Shown: positions 44,335 to 53,765 of the stretch, one piece after another
Layout: every line of letters starts with the position of its first letter
How positions within the stretch are numbered: the stretch's first letter is position 1
Assembly (NCBI RefSeq): GCF_001428895.1
Contig: NZ_LMJA01000031.1
Coordinates: forward strand, 625,010-689,009
From: Mycobacterium sp. Root265
GTDB taxonomy: Bacteria > Actinomycetota > Actinomycetes > Mycobacteriales > Mycobacteriaceae
Length of the DNA: 64,000 nucleotides
Direction of reading: 5' to 3'
Translations under genes and position numbers: made by a program
The notes under the pieces: model-generated
What the model was told of the DNA's origin: nothing
Database searches by the model: none
What the model saw: only the letters and a program-made list of their open reading frames with translations

Positions 44335-45501
44335 ATGCACGAGGCCGTGATCATCGATGCGGTACGTACACCCATCGGTAAACGCAATGGGTCTCTCGCC
44401 GATGTGCACCCCGCCGATCTGTCCGCGCATGTCTTGTGCGCGCTGGCACAACGCACCGGTATCGACCCCGCGATGGTCGATGATGTGCTGTGGGGCTGCG
44501 TGAACCAGGTGGGCGATCAGGCCGCCCAGATCGGTCGCTACTCGGTCTTGGCCGCCGGTTGGCCGGAGGGCGTCGCCGCGGTGACCGTCAACCGGGCTTG
44601 CGGTTCTAGCCAATCGACGTTCGATTTCGCTGCGGCCCTGGTCCGTTCGGGGCATTACGACATGGTGGTGGCCGGCGGTGTCGAGTCGATGAGTCGCGTG
44701 CCGCTGGGTGCCGGGCGCGATCTCGGCCGGCCGTTCGGCCCACGCGCACGGCAGCGGTATCAATCCGAGTTACGCGACGGGGGTTTCCCGAACGAGGATT
44801 TCAATCAGGGATTAGGCGCGGAGTTGATCGCGCAGCGCTGGGCGCTGACCCGTAAGCGCCTCGACGAATACTCGGTCCGTTCGCACGAGCTGGCGGCCTC
44901 GGCGATCGACGCTGGTGCGTTCGACACCCAACTGGCCCCCCTACCGGACAAGCCGGACTTCTCGGCCGACGAGGGGTTGCGCCGTGGCACCAGCGCTGAA
45001 TCTCTGGCGGGCCTGAAACCGGCATTCCAGGCCGACGGTGTCATCCACGCGGGCAATTCCTCGCAGATCTCCGACGGCGCGTCGGCCACCCTGATCTGTA
45101 GCGCCGCCAAGGCTCGTGAACTCGGACTGACACCCATCGCCCGCTACCACACAGGCGTCGTGGCAGGTTCGGACCCCGTGCAGATGCTGACCGGGCCGAT
45201 CCCCGCCACCGAGAAGCTGCTCCGGAGAACAGGACTGAGTATTTCCGATATTGGCGTGTTCGAGGTCAATGAGGCGTTTGCCTGCGTACCACTGGCCTGG
45301 CAGCAGAACTTCGACGCACTCGAAGAACGCCTGAACCCGCTCGGGGGCGCCATCGCGGTGGGCCATCCGCTCGGGGCATCTGGCACCGTGCTGATGACGA
45401 GGATGATTCATCACATGCGCGACAAAGGAATTCAATATGGGCTCCAGACGATGTGTGAGGGTGGTGGGACGGCCAATGCCACCATCGTCGAACTCGTCTA
45501 A
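44335..45501 (+). CDS. acetyl-CoA acetyltransferase (thiolase)
   Basis: 388 aa. Nucleophile Cys89 in NRACGSSQ, general-base His344 in VGHPLGASG and acid Cys374 in MCEGGG: the full degradative thiolase triad. GGAGG sits six bases before ATG 44335; a long upstream frame is antisense to the crotonase gene. It cleaves a 3-ketoacyl-CoA to acetyl- or propionyl-CoA and would finish a beta-oxidation turn begun by the divergent operon. The ferredoxin gene follows on the same strand. Confidence 0.93.
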   Translation: MHEAVIIDAVRTPIGKRNGSLADVHPADLSAHVLCALAQRTGIDPAMVDDVLWGCVNQVGDQAAQIGRYSVLAAGWPEGVAAVTVNRACGSSQSTFDFAAALVRSGHYDMVVAGGVESMSRVPLGAGRDLGRPFGPRARQRYQSELRDGGFPNEDFNQGLGAELIAQRWALTRKRLDEYSVRSHELAASAIDAGAFDTQLAPLPDKPDFSADEGLRRGTSAESLAGLKPAFQADGVIHAGNSSQISDGASATLICSAAKARELGLTPIARYHTGVVAGSDPVQMLTGPIPATEKLLRRTGLSISDIGVFEVNEAFACVPLAWQQNFDALEERLNPLGGAIAVGHPLGASGTVLMTRMIHHMRDKGIQYGLQTMCEGGGTANATIVELV

Positions 45502-45569
45502 GTGGTGCCGGCGATACTCTCATCGCCTCGGTCTCGATGAGCAGGGCCGATTGCGGCACGATCACAGCC

Positions 45570-45761
45570 ATGAAGATCTCGGTGAACTACGATCTGTGTG
45601 AGTCAAATGCCTTGTGCTGCTTCGCCGCACCGGAGATATTCGAGGTGCGCGAGGACGAACTGCTTTATGTCATCGACGACAACCCGCCCGAAACCATGCG
45701 CACCGAGGTTCATGAAGCGATCAATGCATGCCCGAAGCGAGCCATCACCATCGATGACTGA
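45570..45761 (+). CDS. 3Fe-4S ferredoxin
   Basis: 63 aa. Cys10-x5-Cys16 and a late Cys in ACPKRAI form the three-cysteine pattern of actinobacterial P450-partner ferredoxins (typical C-x5-C...CP). An extra Cys17 follows the second ligand. It carries electrons to a P450; the only P450 visible is at 33234. The thiolase gene lies 68 bases upstream and may share its transcript. ATG 45570 was chosen because the fold begins at once with MKISVNYDLC. Confidence 0.88.
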   Translation: MKISVNYDLCESNALCCFAAPEIFEVREDELLYVIDDNPPETMRTEVHEAINACPKRAITIDD

Positions 45762-45775
45762 TCGACGGTGATGGC
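45741..45775. terminator. hairpin overlapping the end of the ferredoxin gene
   Basis: GCCATCACC pairs with GGTGATGGC, extended past one mismatch by TCGAT/ATCGA with a 5-base loop. It spans the stop codon and faces the TetR gene on the other strand, so it can stop both transcripts. Confidence 0.65.
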
Positions 45776-45781
45776 TCCCAC

Positions 45782-46402
45782 TCAGGTGTAGGCCCGAATG
45801 AAGGCATCGACACCGTCGACGAGAATCGAATCGATGGCATCTCCGGCAGATGCGGCCGACGCGTCGACGGTGTCCTGCACCAGCAGGATCGTCAGCGCGA
45901 TGAAATGCTCGGCCGCCCGGTGAGGGGCATCGGTGCGGATGGCGCCCTCCTCGGCGAACTGCGTCATCCGCTCGATGAACAGCTCCATCGGAGTGCTGTA
46001 CTTGGGCCCTAGTATGCGGCTGCCCCCAGATGCCGCGTTCACCAGGTTGCGGTATTGCAAGTAGTCGGTCGAGGGCAGCGCCTCCATTGCGACTCGCCGC
46101 ACGAACGCCAGTAGTCCGGCACGCAGATCACATCCCGTCGGCATTTCGTCGGTTAGCGCCGCCGCCACGGTCGCCAACACCCCATCGGTGAGCCTTTCGA
46201 CGATCGTGGAAAGGATGTTCTCTTTGTCGCCGAAGTGGTCATACACGGTCCGCTTCGACACACCGGCGCGGGCCGCGATCGCGTCAACGCTGGTCGACTT
46301 GAAACCCGCGGTGAGAAACAGCTCCTGAGCGGCGTCGAGAATCGCGTGACGCTTTATCTCGGATCGGCCGCGACGGCTCGTGCCGGTGGTCGTGGTGGTC
46401 AT
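45782..46402 (-). CDS. TetR family transcriptional regulator
   Basis: 206 aa from ATG 46402 (GGAG about 12 bases before; a TTG at 46420 is possible). Helix-turn-helix AILDAAQELFLTAGFKSTSVDAIA...VSKRTVYDHFGDKENI at about 20-65, then a TetR_C-type ligand domain. It is unrelated in detail to the other TetRs here. An inverted repeat at 46443-46457 lies 40 bases upstream and fits autoregulation. Its targets may include the divergent MmyB-type regulator gene. Confidence 0.85.
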   Translation of the reverse strand: MTTTTTGTSRRGRSEIKRHAILDAAQELFLTAGFKSTSVDAIAARAGVSKRTVYDHFGDKENILSTIVERLTDGVLATVAAALTDEMPTGCDLRAGLLAFVRRVAMEALPSTDYLQYRNLVNAASGGSRILGPKYSTPMELFIERMTQFAEEGAIRTDAPHRAAEHFIALTILLVQDTVDASAASAGDAIDSILVDGVDAFIRAYT

Positions 46403-46442
46403 CTGCTGAATCAACTCCAAAATGTGACGAATATCAAACTAA

Positions 46443-46457
46443 ACTACTCGGTGTAGT
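46443..46457. promoter_or_regulatory. inverted repeat between TetR and MmyB-type regulator
   Basis: ACTAC-N5-GTAGT is perfect and lies in an AT-rich island in the 262-base divergent region. It is a candidate operator for the TetR at 45782. Confidence 0.45.
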
Positions 46458-46664
46458 GTAGTCTCACTATCGTGAACAACGGTGTTCAACACACAAGGCA
46501 AGGCGTGGATGTCGCCGGATCGGTCATCCCGCAGGCCCGTGGCGTTCGCCCGGTGCCATCCGCCCCTGGACGCCACCGCACCTGTCGGCGCGGCCCGGTT
46601 CGCAAACCCCTCACCGCCCGAGTCCCTCGGACGGATCCAGCCCCCGCGACGAGGAGACTGCTCC

Positions 46665-47588
46665 ATGGACGACTACACCCTGACTCTGCCCGGTCCCGCG
46701 CCGACTGTCGGCACCGAACCTCTTATGCCGCAGCTTGTCACCACGGGTGGCCGCAGCCGGACCACGGAGGACCAAGCCCGGCGCAACTCGCTAGCGGCGT
46801 TCCTGCGCGCCCGGCGGGAGTCGCTGCAGCCCGAGGACATCGGGATTCCGCGACGCGGACGCCGACGCGTGAAGGGACTGCGCCGGCACGAGGTCGCCGA
46901 CACCGCGGCGGTGAGTGTCACCTGGTACACCTGGCTGGAGCAGGCTCGCGATATCCACACCACCCCGCAGGTCATCGAAGCCTTGGCCCGCGCACTGCAA
47001 CTCGATGACAGCGGGCACAGCTATCTGCGCCGGCTCGCCGGAGTCACGTCGCGCACCACCTACGTCGACGCGCATGACATCGGTTCCAGCATGAAGGCTC
47101 TGGTCGACAATTTGCTGCCCAACCCCGCGCACCTGATGCTGCCTGCCACCGACCTGGTGACCTGGAACCGCGCCTATGCTCAGCTGTTCGTCGACCCCGC
47201 GACCTTGACACCGGAACATCGCAACGGCCTGTGGATCCAGGTCATGTGTCCGGAAATACGCGACCGCCTTGTGGATTGGGAACTGGAGACGCGCCGCGCC
47301 GCCGGCCGATTCCGCGCCGAAGCCGCCAAGTACCCCGGTGATCCGCACTTCGCCAGAGTCGTCGACACACTCACCGCCGAAAGCAGCTTCTTCCATGACA
47401 TCTGGGAACGCCACGAAGTTCAGGGTGTCGCAGACCATGTCGAAACGATCGACCACCCTCGGGTCGGTCACGTGCGTGCCCGGTTGATGCAACTGCGCCC
47501 GCTGGAGCACCCGAACATGTTGTTGATGGTGCACATGCTCGCCGACAACGAATCTCGGGAACGCATGCAGGCTCTATTGGCCGGCTGA
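46665..47588 (+). CDS. XRE-type regulator with MmyB ligand-binding domain
   Basis: 307 aa from ATG 46665 (GAGGAG eight bases upstream). A helix-turn-helix spans about 60-115, with the family signature GLRRHEVADTAAVSVTWYTWLEQARDI and then PQVIEALARALQLD; the C-terminal MmyB-type domain includes the WNRAYAQLFVDP and HPRVGHVRARLMQLRP elements. Related proteins in actinobacteria bind small or fatty ligands and often control adjacent oxidoreductases. Upstream codons to 46482 run through the intergenic region and are rejected. Confidence 0.85.
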   Translation: MDDYTLTLPGPAPTVGTEPLMPQLVTTGGRSRTTEDQARRNSLAAFLRARRESLQPEDIGIPRRGRRRVKGLRRHEVADTAAVSVTWYTWLEQARDIHTTPQVIEALARALQLDDSGHSYLRRLAGVTSRTTYVDAHDIGSSMKALVDNLLPNPAHLMLPATDLVTWNRAYAQLFVDPATLTPEHRNGLWIQVMCPEIRDRLVDWELETRRAAGRFRAEAAKYPGDPHFARVVDTLTAESSFFHDIWERHEVQGVADHVETIDHPRVGHVRARLMQLRPLEHPNMLLMVHMLADNESRERMQALLAG

Positions 47589-47598
47589 CATCGGCCGG

Positions 47599-48006
47599 TC
47601 ACCGCAGGCGCCAGCGCAGGACCGCCACCCGCCAGCCCTGCGACCCGAACTCGACTTCGTCGAACCCGACCTCGACGGACTGCCCGATCCGCAGACCTCG
47701 GCCGTCGGCCGGTCCGTCGATGTACCCGGGCATCAGCAGGTCGTCCTGTTCATCGAGCCGGACCATGACGACCACCGAGCGCGCCGAATCGGCGCCGGGC
47801 CGGTGGCCCACGGTCCACGACGCGATGGTGCCGCTACCGCTCGCCGCAAGCCAGTTCCACTCCAGAGAGCTGCAGTCACCGCACACCGCGCGGGCAGGCC
47901 AACGCAGCCGCCGGCAGCGAGCGCAATCCTGGACAAGCAACTCGCCCCGCTCCAACGCATCCCACCACGGCGCCGAATCGGCGTCGGCCAGAGGATGTTC
48001 GGTCAT
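47599..48006 (-). CDS. DUF35 OB-fold/zinc-ribbon protein, partner of the thiolase-like protein
   Basis: 135 aa. N-terminal rubredoxin-like zinc ribbon CARCRRLRWPARAVCGDC (two CxxC pairs, about residues 28-45) and a C-terminal OB-fold (about 50-130). DUF35 proteins bind CoA esters and act as obligate partners of thiolase-like lipid-transfer proteins, for instance in sterol side-chain aldol cleavage (Ltp2/ChsH2-type complexes). Starts 5 bases after the thiolase-like gene on the same strand, which supports a complex. Confidence 0.88.
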   Translation of the reverse strand: MTEHPLADADSAPWWDALERGELLVQDCARCRRLRWPARAVCGDCSSLEWNWLAASGSGTIASWTVGHRPGADSARSVVVMVRLDEQDDLLMPGYIDGPADGRGLRIGQSVEVGFDEVEFGSQGWRVAVLRWRLR

Positions 48007-48011
48007 AGTGG

Positions 48012-49175
48012 CTACCCTCCCCGCTTCAGGATGACCGCCCCGGTGATACCACTGTTGATCCCCGGTTGTGCGGTCGACAGCGCCACCTCGGCACCGGCCA
48101 CCTGCCGGTCACCGCATTCTTGGCGCAATTGCCGTACCGCCTCGACGACATGGTTGAGGCCGTGCACGTATGCCTCGGACAGGTGACCACCATGCGTATT
48201 GACCGGAAGCCGACCACCGATCCTCGTCTCCCCCGCCGCGATCATCGATGCCGCCTCGCCGGGTTCACAGAACCCGTATGCCTCCAGCTGTAACGGCACC
48301 AGCGAGCTGAACGCGTCGTAGAACTCGGCAACATCGATGTCCTCGGGGCTCATCCCAGCCGCCTCGTACAGCCGGGGCGCCATCCGGGTTGCTCCCGAAA
48401 GGGTGATATCCGAACGGTGATTGGAGGCCAACTGACTGCCCCCACCCGATGCGGTGGCACAGATGGTGACCGGCAGCGCCCTGGTGTCTCGACTCTGTAC
48501 CGACGACATCACGACCAATGCGACGGCTGCATCGGATTCGATACAGCAGTCGAACAGCCGCAGTGGTTCGTAGATCCATCGTGAGCCGAGATAGTCGTCC
48601 ATGCTGATCGGTTGCCGCATCATCGCTGCCGGATTGCGAACTGCATTGTCGCGCTGGTTGATCGCGACCGTGCCGAGATCCTCCTCGGTGAGGCCGTACC
48701 GGTGCATGTAGGCGCGGGTGAACATGGCGAACTGCGCCGGCGCGGAAACGTGTTGATAGGGTAACCAGTACTGCGCATCGGAGGACATTCCGGTCATGGC
48801 CCCCGCACCCGACATACGTGGACCCGAACGCGCGTTCAGCGCCCGCCACACCACCACGCAGCGGGCTTGCCCAGTGGCCACCGCGGTGGCCGCCGCGGCC
48901 AGCGGTGCGATACAGGAACTTCCGCCACCGAACACATCTCGAATGAACCTCACATCGGCGATACCCAGCACCTGGGCTACGAGTGCTGGGTCCGCCGAGT
49001 CGGCGATACGGTGACACGCCACGCCGTCGACGTCACGGGCGGTCAGCCCGGCATCGGCGAGCGCGGCGCTGACGGCCCGCACCGCGAGGGTGAGCGTGGA
49101 GACGCCCGAGCGCTTGGAGTACTCCGTACGCCCGACACCGACGATTGCGGCTGCGTCCCGAAAAGGGTTGTCCAC
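48012..49175 (-). CDS. thiolase-like/lipid-transfer protein (retro-aldolase type)
   Basis: 387 aa from GTG 49175. Thiolase-fold protein of the SCP-x/Ltp group: AIVGVGRTEYSKRSG at the start, GGGSSCIAPLAAA with a Cys near residue 88, and NTHGGHLSEAYVHGLNHVVEAV near the C-terminus, where true thiolases have GHP. The lack of the CxEGGG acid Cys fits aldolases or lyases rather than thiolysis. Paired with the DUF35 gene it should act on a CoA ester with a 3-hydroxy group. No clear ribosome site is seen before the GTG. Confidence 0.87.
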   Translation of the reverse strand: MDNPFRDAAAIVGVGRTEYSKRSGVSTLTLAVRAVSAALADAGLTARDVDGVACHRIADSADPALVAQVLGIADVRFIRDVFGGGSSCIAPLAAAATAVATGQARCVVVWRALNARSGPRMSGAGAMTGMSSDAQYWLPYQHVSAPAQFAMFTRAYMHRYGLTEEDLGTVAINQRDNAVRNPAAMMRQPISMDDYLGSRWIYEPLRLFDCCIESDAAVALVVMSSVQSRDTRALPVTICATASGGGSQLASNHRSDITLSGATRMAPRLYEAAGMSPEDIDVAEFYDAFSSLVPLQLEAYGFCEPGEAASMIAAGETRIGGRLPVNTHGGHLSEAYVHGLNHVVEAVRQLRQECGDRQVAGAEVALSTAQPGINSGITGAVILKRGG

Positions 49176-49389
49176 AAGCCGAATCTATCCGAGGTGAGGG
49201 ATCGCGACATGGTATACCGCCCACTATCACCAATGCCCATACGGTGGACCCGCGGATGCGCGCCGGGTCCTGACCGTAGTGGCATCGCAACCATTTTCGC
49301 CGTCGGCAACCACCGCTAGCCTGCTGACGGGATGATGGTTGCCTTCGAATGCGCGCCATCCCAATCATACTCACGGCGAAAGAGACACG

Positions 49390-50574
49390 ATGACGACGCA
49401 GAACCACCGAACCGAGGCTCGCGGCCCACTACTGGGACTGAAAGTACTCGATATCGGCCAGCTCGTCGCGGGCCCGATGATCGGTACCTATCTGGCCGAC
49501 TGGGGAGCCGACGTCGTCAAGATCGAACAACCACGTGTCGGTGACCCGATCCGCAAACTCGGATCACACTCCGGCGCACCGCTGTGGTGGAAGATCAACG
49601 GACGCGGGAAGCGTTCAATCGCCCTGGACCTGCATGAGCAGACCGACCGCGATGTGCTGTTGACGCTGGTGCAATCGGCCGACATCTTCATCGAGAACTT
49701 CACTCCCGGCACCATGGAACGCTGGGGACTGGACTATCCGACACTGCGGTCGATCAACCCGGGACTGATCATGCTGCGCGTCAGCGGCTTCGGCCAGACC
49801 GGGCCGAACCGGGCGAGCCGGGCGTTCGGGCGGATCGCCCAGTCCTTCAGTGGATTCTCCTCGGTGAACGGGTTTGCCGACCGGCCGCCCGTCCACCCCG
49901 GCATCCCGGTCGGCGATTACTTCGGCGCCCTCACCGGCACCGCCGCCGTGCTGGCAGCCTGCCTGGAACGGCAGAAATCCGGCGAAGGCCAGGAGATCGA
50001 CTTGGCCCTGTACGAGGCGTGCTTTCGTCTGATGGAACTGATGACCGCCACCTTCGACCAGGAAGGCAGGGTGATTGGCCGGGAGGGCACCTCCAACACC
50101 TATGTGGCACCGGTTGGCACCTGGAAAACCACTGACGGAAAATGGTTCTCCCTGACCGCCAGCACACAGCCGGTGGCCGAGAGGTTGCTGCAGACCGTGG
50201 GTGGCGCGGAGTTGGCCACCGACGACCGGTTCGCGACGAACTCACTGCGGGTCGCCAACCGAGAAGAGCTCGACGCGATCCTGGCATCCTGGGTGAACGG
50301 TCACACCACCGCAGAACTGATCCGCATCTGCGATGACAGCGACGTCGCCTACTGCGTCGAGTACGACGCCGCCGACATTTTCGCCGATGCCCACTATCGG
50401 GCGCGGGGCACCATCGAAACGGTGCAGGACCCGTTGTACGGCCCGATGCGGATGCCCGCGGTGGTTCCCCGGTTCGGCCGCACCCCCGGGTCGATTCGGT
50501 GGACCGGAGAAGAACTCGACGCCAGCCGCGACGAGGTGCTCAACGACCCGACCTGGAAGAACGGGACACCCTGA
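49390..50574 (+). CDS. family III CoA-transferase (CaiB/BaiF)
   Basis: 394 aa. N-terminal LKVLDIGQLVAGPMIGTYLADWGADVVKIE, then the catalytic Asp176 in PVGDYFGALTG and the RQKSGEGQEIDLALYE segment; the C-terminal half has the VGTWKTTDGKWFSLT strand. It moves CoA from a donor (often succinyl-CoA) to a carboxylate. ATG 49390 follows GAAAGAG at a usual distance. It is divergent from the thiolase-like/DUF35 pair and stands alone, ended by a perfect hairpin. Confidence 0.9.
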   Translation: MTTQNHRTEARGPLLGLKVLDIGQLVAGPMIGTYLADWGADVVKIEQPRVGDPIRKLGSHSGAPLWWKINGRGKRSIALDLHEQTDRDVLLTLVQSADIFIENFTPGTMERWGLDYPTLRSINPGLIMLRVSGFGQTGPNRASRAFGRIAQSFSGFSSVNGFADRPPVHPGIPVGDYFGALTGTAAVLAACLERQKSGEGQEIDLALYEACFRLMELMTATFDQEGRVIGREGTSNTYVAPVGTWKTTDGKWFSLTASTQPVAERLLQTVGGAELATDDRFATNSLRVANREELDAILASWVNGHTTAELIRICDDSDVAYCVEYDAADIFADAHYRARGTIETVQDPLYGPMRMPAVVPRFGRTPGSIRWTGEELDASRDEVLNDPTWKNGTP

Positions 50575-50593
50575 CCAGTTGTCGCCAGCCATA

Positions 50594-50634
50594 CCGAATA
50601 GGGCCGAACACCGTTGGTGTTCGGCCCTATTCGG
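50594..50634. terminator. 18-bp perfect bidirectional terminator hairpin
   Basis: CCGAATAGGGCCGAACAC and its exact complement flank a 5-base loop (CGTTG), 20 bases after the CoA-transferase stop and 24 before the convergent crotonase stop. The strongest hairpin in the window. Confidence 0.85.
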
Positions 50635-50657
50635 CAGTCAGCTGACGTCAGATCGGC

Positions 50658-51440
50658 CTATCGGCCGGTGAAATCACCCGCCCGGCGCTGTGTCATCGCC
50701 GAAAGGGCCTCGCCGACATCATCGGTGGTGGCCAGCACGGCGACATGGGAGGACACCATGTCCAACGCCGGCCGCAGCTCCAGACTTGCCGACTGTCTGG
50801 TGACCCGCCGGATCATCCGCACGCTCGCCGGCGGATTGGCGGCGATGGACCGGGCCAGAGTCATGGTCGCGTCGAGCAGTTCGTGCGGCTGAACCACACG
50901 ATTGACCAGTCCGATCCGCAGGGCCTCCTCGGCATCCACCGGTTCCCCGGTGAGCAGCAGCTCCAGCGCATTGGCCAGGCCGACCAGCCGTGGCAGGAAG
51001 TACGCGCCTCCGCCACCGGGTGCCAGCCCGAGCTTGACGTAACCCTCGGACACCCGGGCCGTACTCGACATCACCCGAAGATCACACATCAGGGCCATGT
51101 CCAGGCCTGCACCGACCGCCACCCCGTTGATCGCCGCGATGATCGGTTTTCCGAGATCCTCGACCGCCAGGGCGATCCGCTGAATCCCGGCATGCAGGTC
51201 CGTCTTTCGTTCAAGGGGGGTCAACGGGTCGGTGAGCCAGGCCAGATCGATTCCGGCGCAGAACGCACGGTCGCCTGCTCCGGTCAGCACGACTACCCGC
51301 ACGTCGTCATCGGTCCGACAACACCGAAGAATCTCCTCCCAGTCCCTGATCATGCTCATGGTGAAGGCATTTCGCGCCTCCGGTCGATTGATGACGAGGG
51401 TGCCGATACCGTCGGCAACCGTAAAGTCGAGGTGGTCCAT
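50658..51440 (-). CDS. enoyl-CoA hydratase/isomerase family protein
   Basis: 260 aa. Crotonase fold with VVVLTGAGDRAFCAGIDLAWL and INGVAVGAGLDMALMCDL. The third motif reads SEGYVKLGLAPGGGGAYFLPRLVG; here the usual Glu position is taken by Tyr within the common actinobacterial SEGYv..GL subgroup. It is last in the seven-gene operon starting at 58132, 19 bases after the acyl-CoA dehydrogenase gene. AGGAGAT precedes its ATG. Confidence 0.85.
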   Translation of the reverse strand: MDHLDFTVADGIGTLVINRPEARNAFTMSMIRDWEEILRCCRTDDDVRVVVLTGAGDRAFCAGIDLAWLTDPLTPLERKTDLHAGIQRIALAVEDLGKPIIAAINGVAVGAGLDMALMCDLRVMSSTARVSEGYVKLGLAPGGGGAYFLPRLVGLANALELLLTGEPVDAEEALRIGLVNRVVQPHELLDATMTLARSIAANPPASVRMIRRVTRQSASLELRPALDMVSSHVAVLATTDDVGEALSAMTQRRAGDFTGR

Positions 51441-51459
51441 CTGATCTCCTACCTTTCAT

Positions 51460-52593
51460 TCACCCCGGTTGTTTCACCGGTGGTGAGCCCCAGCGCGAAC
51501 CCGTGACACAGTCCCAGACATCGGCGGTGCCCAACGCCGTCCGGCCGACGCGCCGAGCGTGGTGGCCCACGCTGCCGAACTCGTCGACCCAGCTCCTGGC
51601 GCGCAGCGTCGACGGCCACAGCCCATGCTCGATACTGGTTCCCATCGCGCCGTGCAGCTGATGCGCGGACTCGGTCACCGCACCGACCACCGGGCCCAGC
51701 ACCGTCCTGGCCACCGAAACTGCGTACTCGGTGCGACCGTCCCCGAACCCGAGATCGGTCGCGGCGGCGACTGCCAATGTCACTGCGGCACGCGCGCGCT
51801 CGATATCACCCGCCATGACTGCCAGCGCATGCTGCACACTCTGCAGTTTGCTCAACGGCCGGCCGAACTGCACCCGCTCGCGACAGTGCCGTACCGAGGA
51901 CTCCGCCGCGGCATCGAGCGCACCGATCAACTGGACGCACCGGGCCCACGCCCCACGGCATTCGTATTCCTCGGCGACGGCCGGGTCAACGGGACGCAAC
52001 GTGTCACCGGCGATCGCGAAGGCGATCTCGTCACGCGGTTCACCGGCCAGATTCATACCGTGGTTGATCACCGTGTCGGCGGGATCGGCCAGCGCGACGT
52101 GGAGGGTCCCGTCGTCGGCACCGGGCCCGCGCACCTCGACCAGTACCACTCGGCCGGCCGAACGCGCCCACGGGACCGCGCCCGCCACACCGGTGACCAG
52201 CCCTCCCAGTGCCGTCCCCACGGCCCGTCCGGCCGTAAGCGGCCCGTCTGTCGGCACCGCGATATCGGCGCGTTGCATCAGCCAGGCCGCCACCAGGTCC
52301 GTCTCGGCGACCGGAACCGCGGCGCTGCTGCGCGCCAACCAGTACAGCACCACCGCGAGCTCGGCGGGTCCCGCTTCGTTGTCGGCATCGCTGGTGAGCC
52401 GGTCCAGTCCGCTCGCAACCAACCCATCCCAGAGTTGCTCGTCGAAGGTGTCGGGCCGTCGCCGGCACCCGAGGCGGGCGTCGGAGGAGCGTCGACCGAG
52501 ATCGTCGGCCAGTTCGGCGAGCGCATCGAATTCACCGGCCCCAGACGCGGCGCCGAAGACACCATGGGCCAGCACGGAATCGAAGTTCGTCAT
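51460..52593 (-). CDS. acyl-CoA dehydrogenase family protein (second subunit, pair 1)
   Basis: 377 aa from ATG 52593, overlapping its partner by ATGA. It is shortened and degenerate in the N-terminal domain and has HCRERVQFGRPLSKLQSVQHALAVMAGDIERARAAV and ESAHQLHGAMGTSIEHGLWPSTLRARS in the C-terminal four-helix bundle. Such partners in mycobacteria (FadE26/27- and ChsE-type heterotetramers) lack the catalytic Glu but complete the FAD site. It very probably forms an alpha2beta2 enzyme with the product of the gene at 52590. Confidence 0.85.
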   Translation of the reverse strand: MTNFDSVLAHGVFGAASGAGEFDALAELADDLGRRSSDARLGCRRRPDTFDEQLWDGLVASGLDRLTSDADNEAGPAELAVVLYWLARSSAAVPVAETDLVAAWLMQRADIAVPTDGPLTAGRAVGTALGGLVTGVAGAVPWARSAGRVVLVEVRGPGADDGTLHVALADPADTVINHGMNLAGEPRDEIAFAIAGDTLRPVDPAVAEEYECRGAWARCVQLIGALDAAAESSVRHCRERVQFGRPLSKLQSVQHALAVMAGDIERARAAVTLAVAAATDLGFGDGRTEYAVSVARTVLGPVVGAVTESAHQLHGAMGTSIEHGLWPSTLRARSWVDEFGSVGHHARRVGRTALGTADVWDCVTGSRWGSPPVKQPG

Positions 52594-53765
52594 CGTAATC
52601 CCATCCCCCGCGCCACCACACCGCGCAACACCTCGTTGGTGCCGCCCCGCAGTGTGAACAGCGGCCGGTGCAACCACGCAATGTTCACCATTGCCTGAAG
52701 TCCTGGGTCGGCCGGTACGCGCTCCAGCAGGTCGGCGACGATGTCGACCGACTCCTGCTCGAATCGAGTGCCCAGATCCTTGACCAACGCGGCCTGGTTG
52801 GCGGCCGGCTGCCCGGCCACCAATGCCCTGGCCACCGCCACCGACAGTTGCCGCAACGATGTCAACCGGGCGACCAGGTGGCCGACATCGGCCAACATCG
52901 CATCATCGGTATCGTCCTGCGCGGCCAACCGCGCCAGCGCCGCCGAGATCAGCGGCATCGTGGTCAATATGCGTTCGGGTCCGCTGCGCTCGAACGACAA
53001 CTCGGACGTGACCTGATGCCAACCGTTTCCGATCTCACCGAGCACGTCGGACTCGGCGATCTCGACATCGTCGAGCAGTACCTCGTTGAAATGGTGCTCA
53101 CCGGACATCAATTCGATGGCACTGATGGTCACACCGGGCGCGTCGCGGGGCACCAGGAACTGGCTCAGCCCGGCGTGCCGCTGTTCGGGATCAACCGCAC
53201 TGGTGCGGGCGAGCACCACGATCTGATGTGAGTGGTGGGCTCCGCTGGTCCACACCTTGGTTCCCGACAGCTTCCAGCCGCCCGCTGCTCTGGTCGCACG
53301 GGTGCTGACCGCCGCCAGATCCGAGCCGGCACCGTGTTCGCTCATACCGATCGCCGAGTAGAAACGGCCCGCAGCGATACGTGGCAGGATGCGGCGACGC
53401 TGCTCCTCCGTGCCGTAGGTGAGCAGTGCGGGCGCGACCTGGCGATCGGCGATCCAGTGCGCGGCCACCGGCGCGCCGTGCGCCAAGAGTTCCTCGGTGA
53501 CCACGTAGCGGTGCAGATGGCCGAGGCCCGCCCCGCCGTACTCGCGTGGCGTGGTGATGCCCAGGAAGCCCGCGGCGCCGAGGCGTTCGCTGAATCCTTC
53601 GTCCCAGCAGGACAACCACGAGTCGACCCGGGGAGTCCAGCCGTGCGCATCTCGATCGGCGCGCAGAAACTCCCGGATGCCGCGCCTCATCGCCGCCAGT
53701 TCGGCGCTATTGGCGGTCAGGTCGGCGAAGAATCCGTTCACCGAGGCCATGGCATCGGTGCTCAT
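52590..53765 (-). CDS. acyl-CoA dehydrogenase family protein (catalytic-type subunit, pair 1)
   Basis: 391 aa from ATG 53765 (ATGA overlap with the SDR stop). FAD-binding IGMSEHGAGSDLAAVSTRAT, KVWTSGAHHSHQIVVLART and the C-terminal LFTLRGGTNEVLRGVVARGMGL. As the YEGTNQ Glu is replaced by RGG, the likely base is the Glu in FERSGPERI, as in the sterol side-chain heterodimers; inferred. With its neighbour it forms one of two dehydrogenase pairs in this operon, perhaps for two different acyl-CoA intermediates. Confidence 0.87.
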   Translation of the reverse strand: MSTDAMASVNGFFADLTANSAELAAMRRGIREFLRADRDAHGWTPRVDSWLSCWDEGFSERLGAAGFLGITTPREYGGAGLGHLHRYVVTEELLAHGAPVAAHWIADRQVAPALLTYGTEEQRRRILPRIAAGRFYSAIGMSEHGAGSDLAAVSTRATRAAGGWKLSGTKVWTSGAHHSHQIVVLARTSAVDPEQRHAGLSQFLVPRDAPGVTISAIELMSGEHHFNEVLLDDVEIAESDVLGEIGNGWHQVTSELSFERSGPERILTTMPLISAALARLAAQDDTDDAMLADVGHLVARLTSLRQLSVAVARALVAGQPAANQAALVKDLGTRFEQESVDIVADLLERVPADPGLQAMVNIAWLHRPLFTLRGGTNEVLRGVVARGMGLR

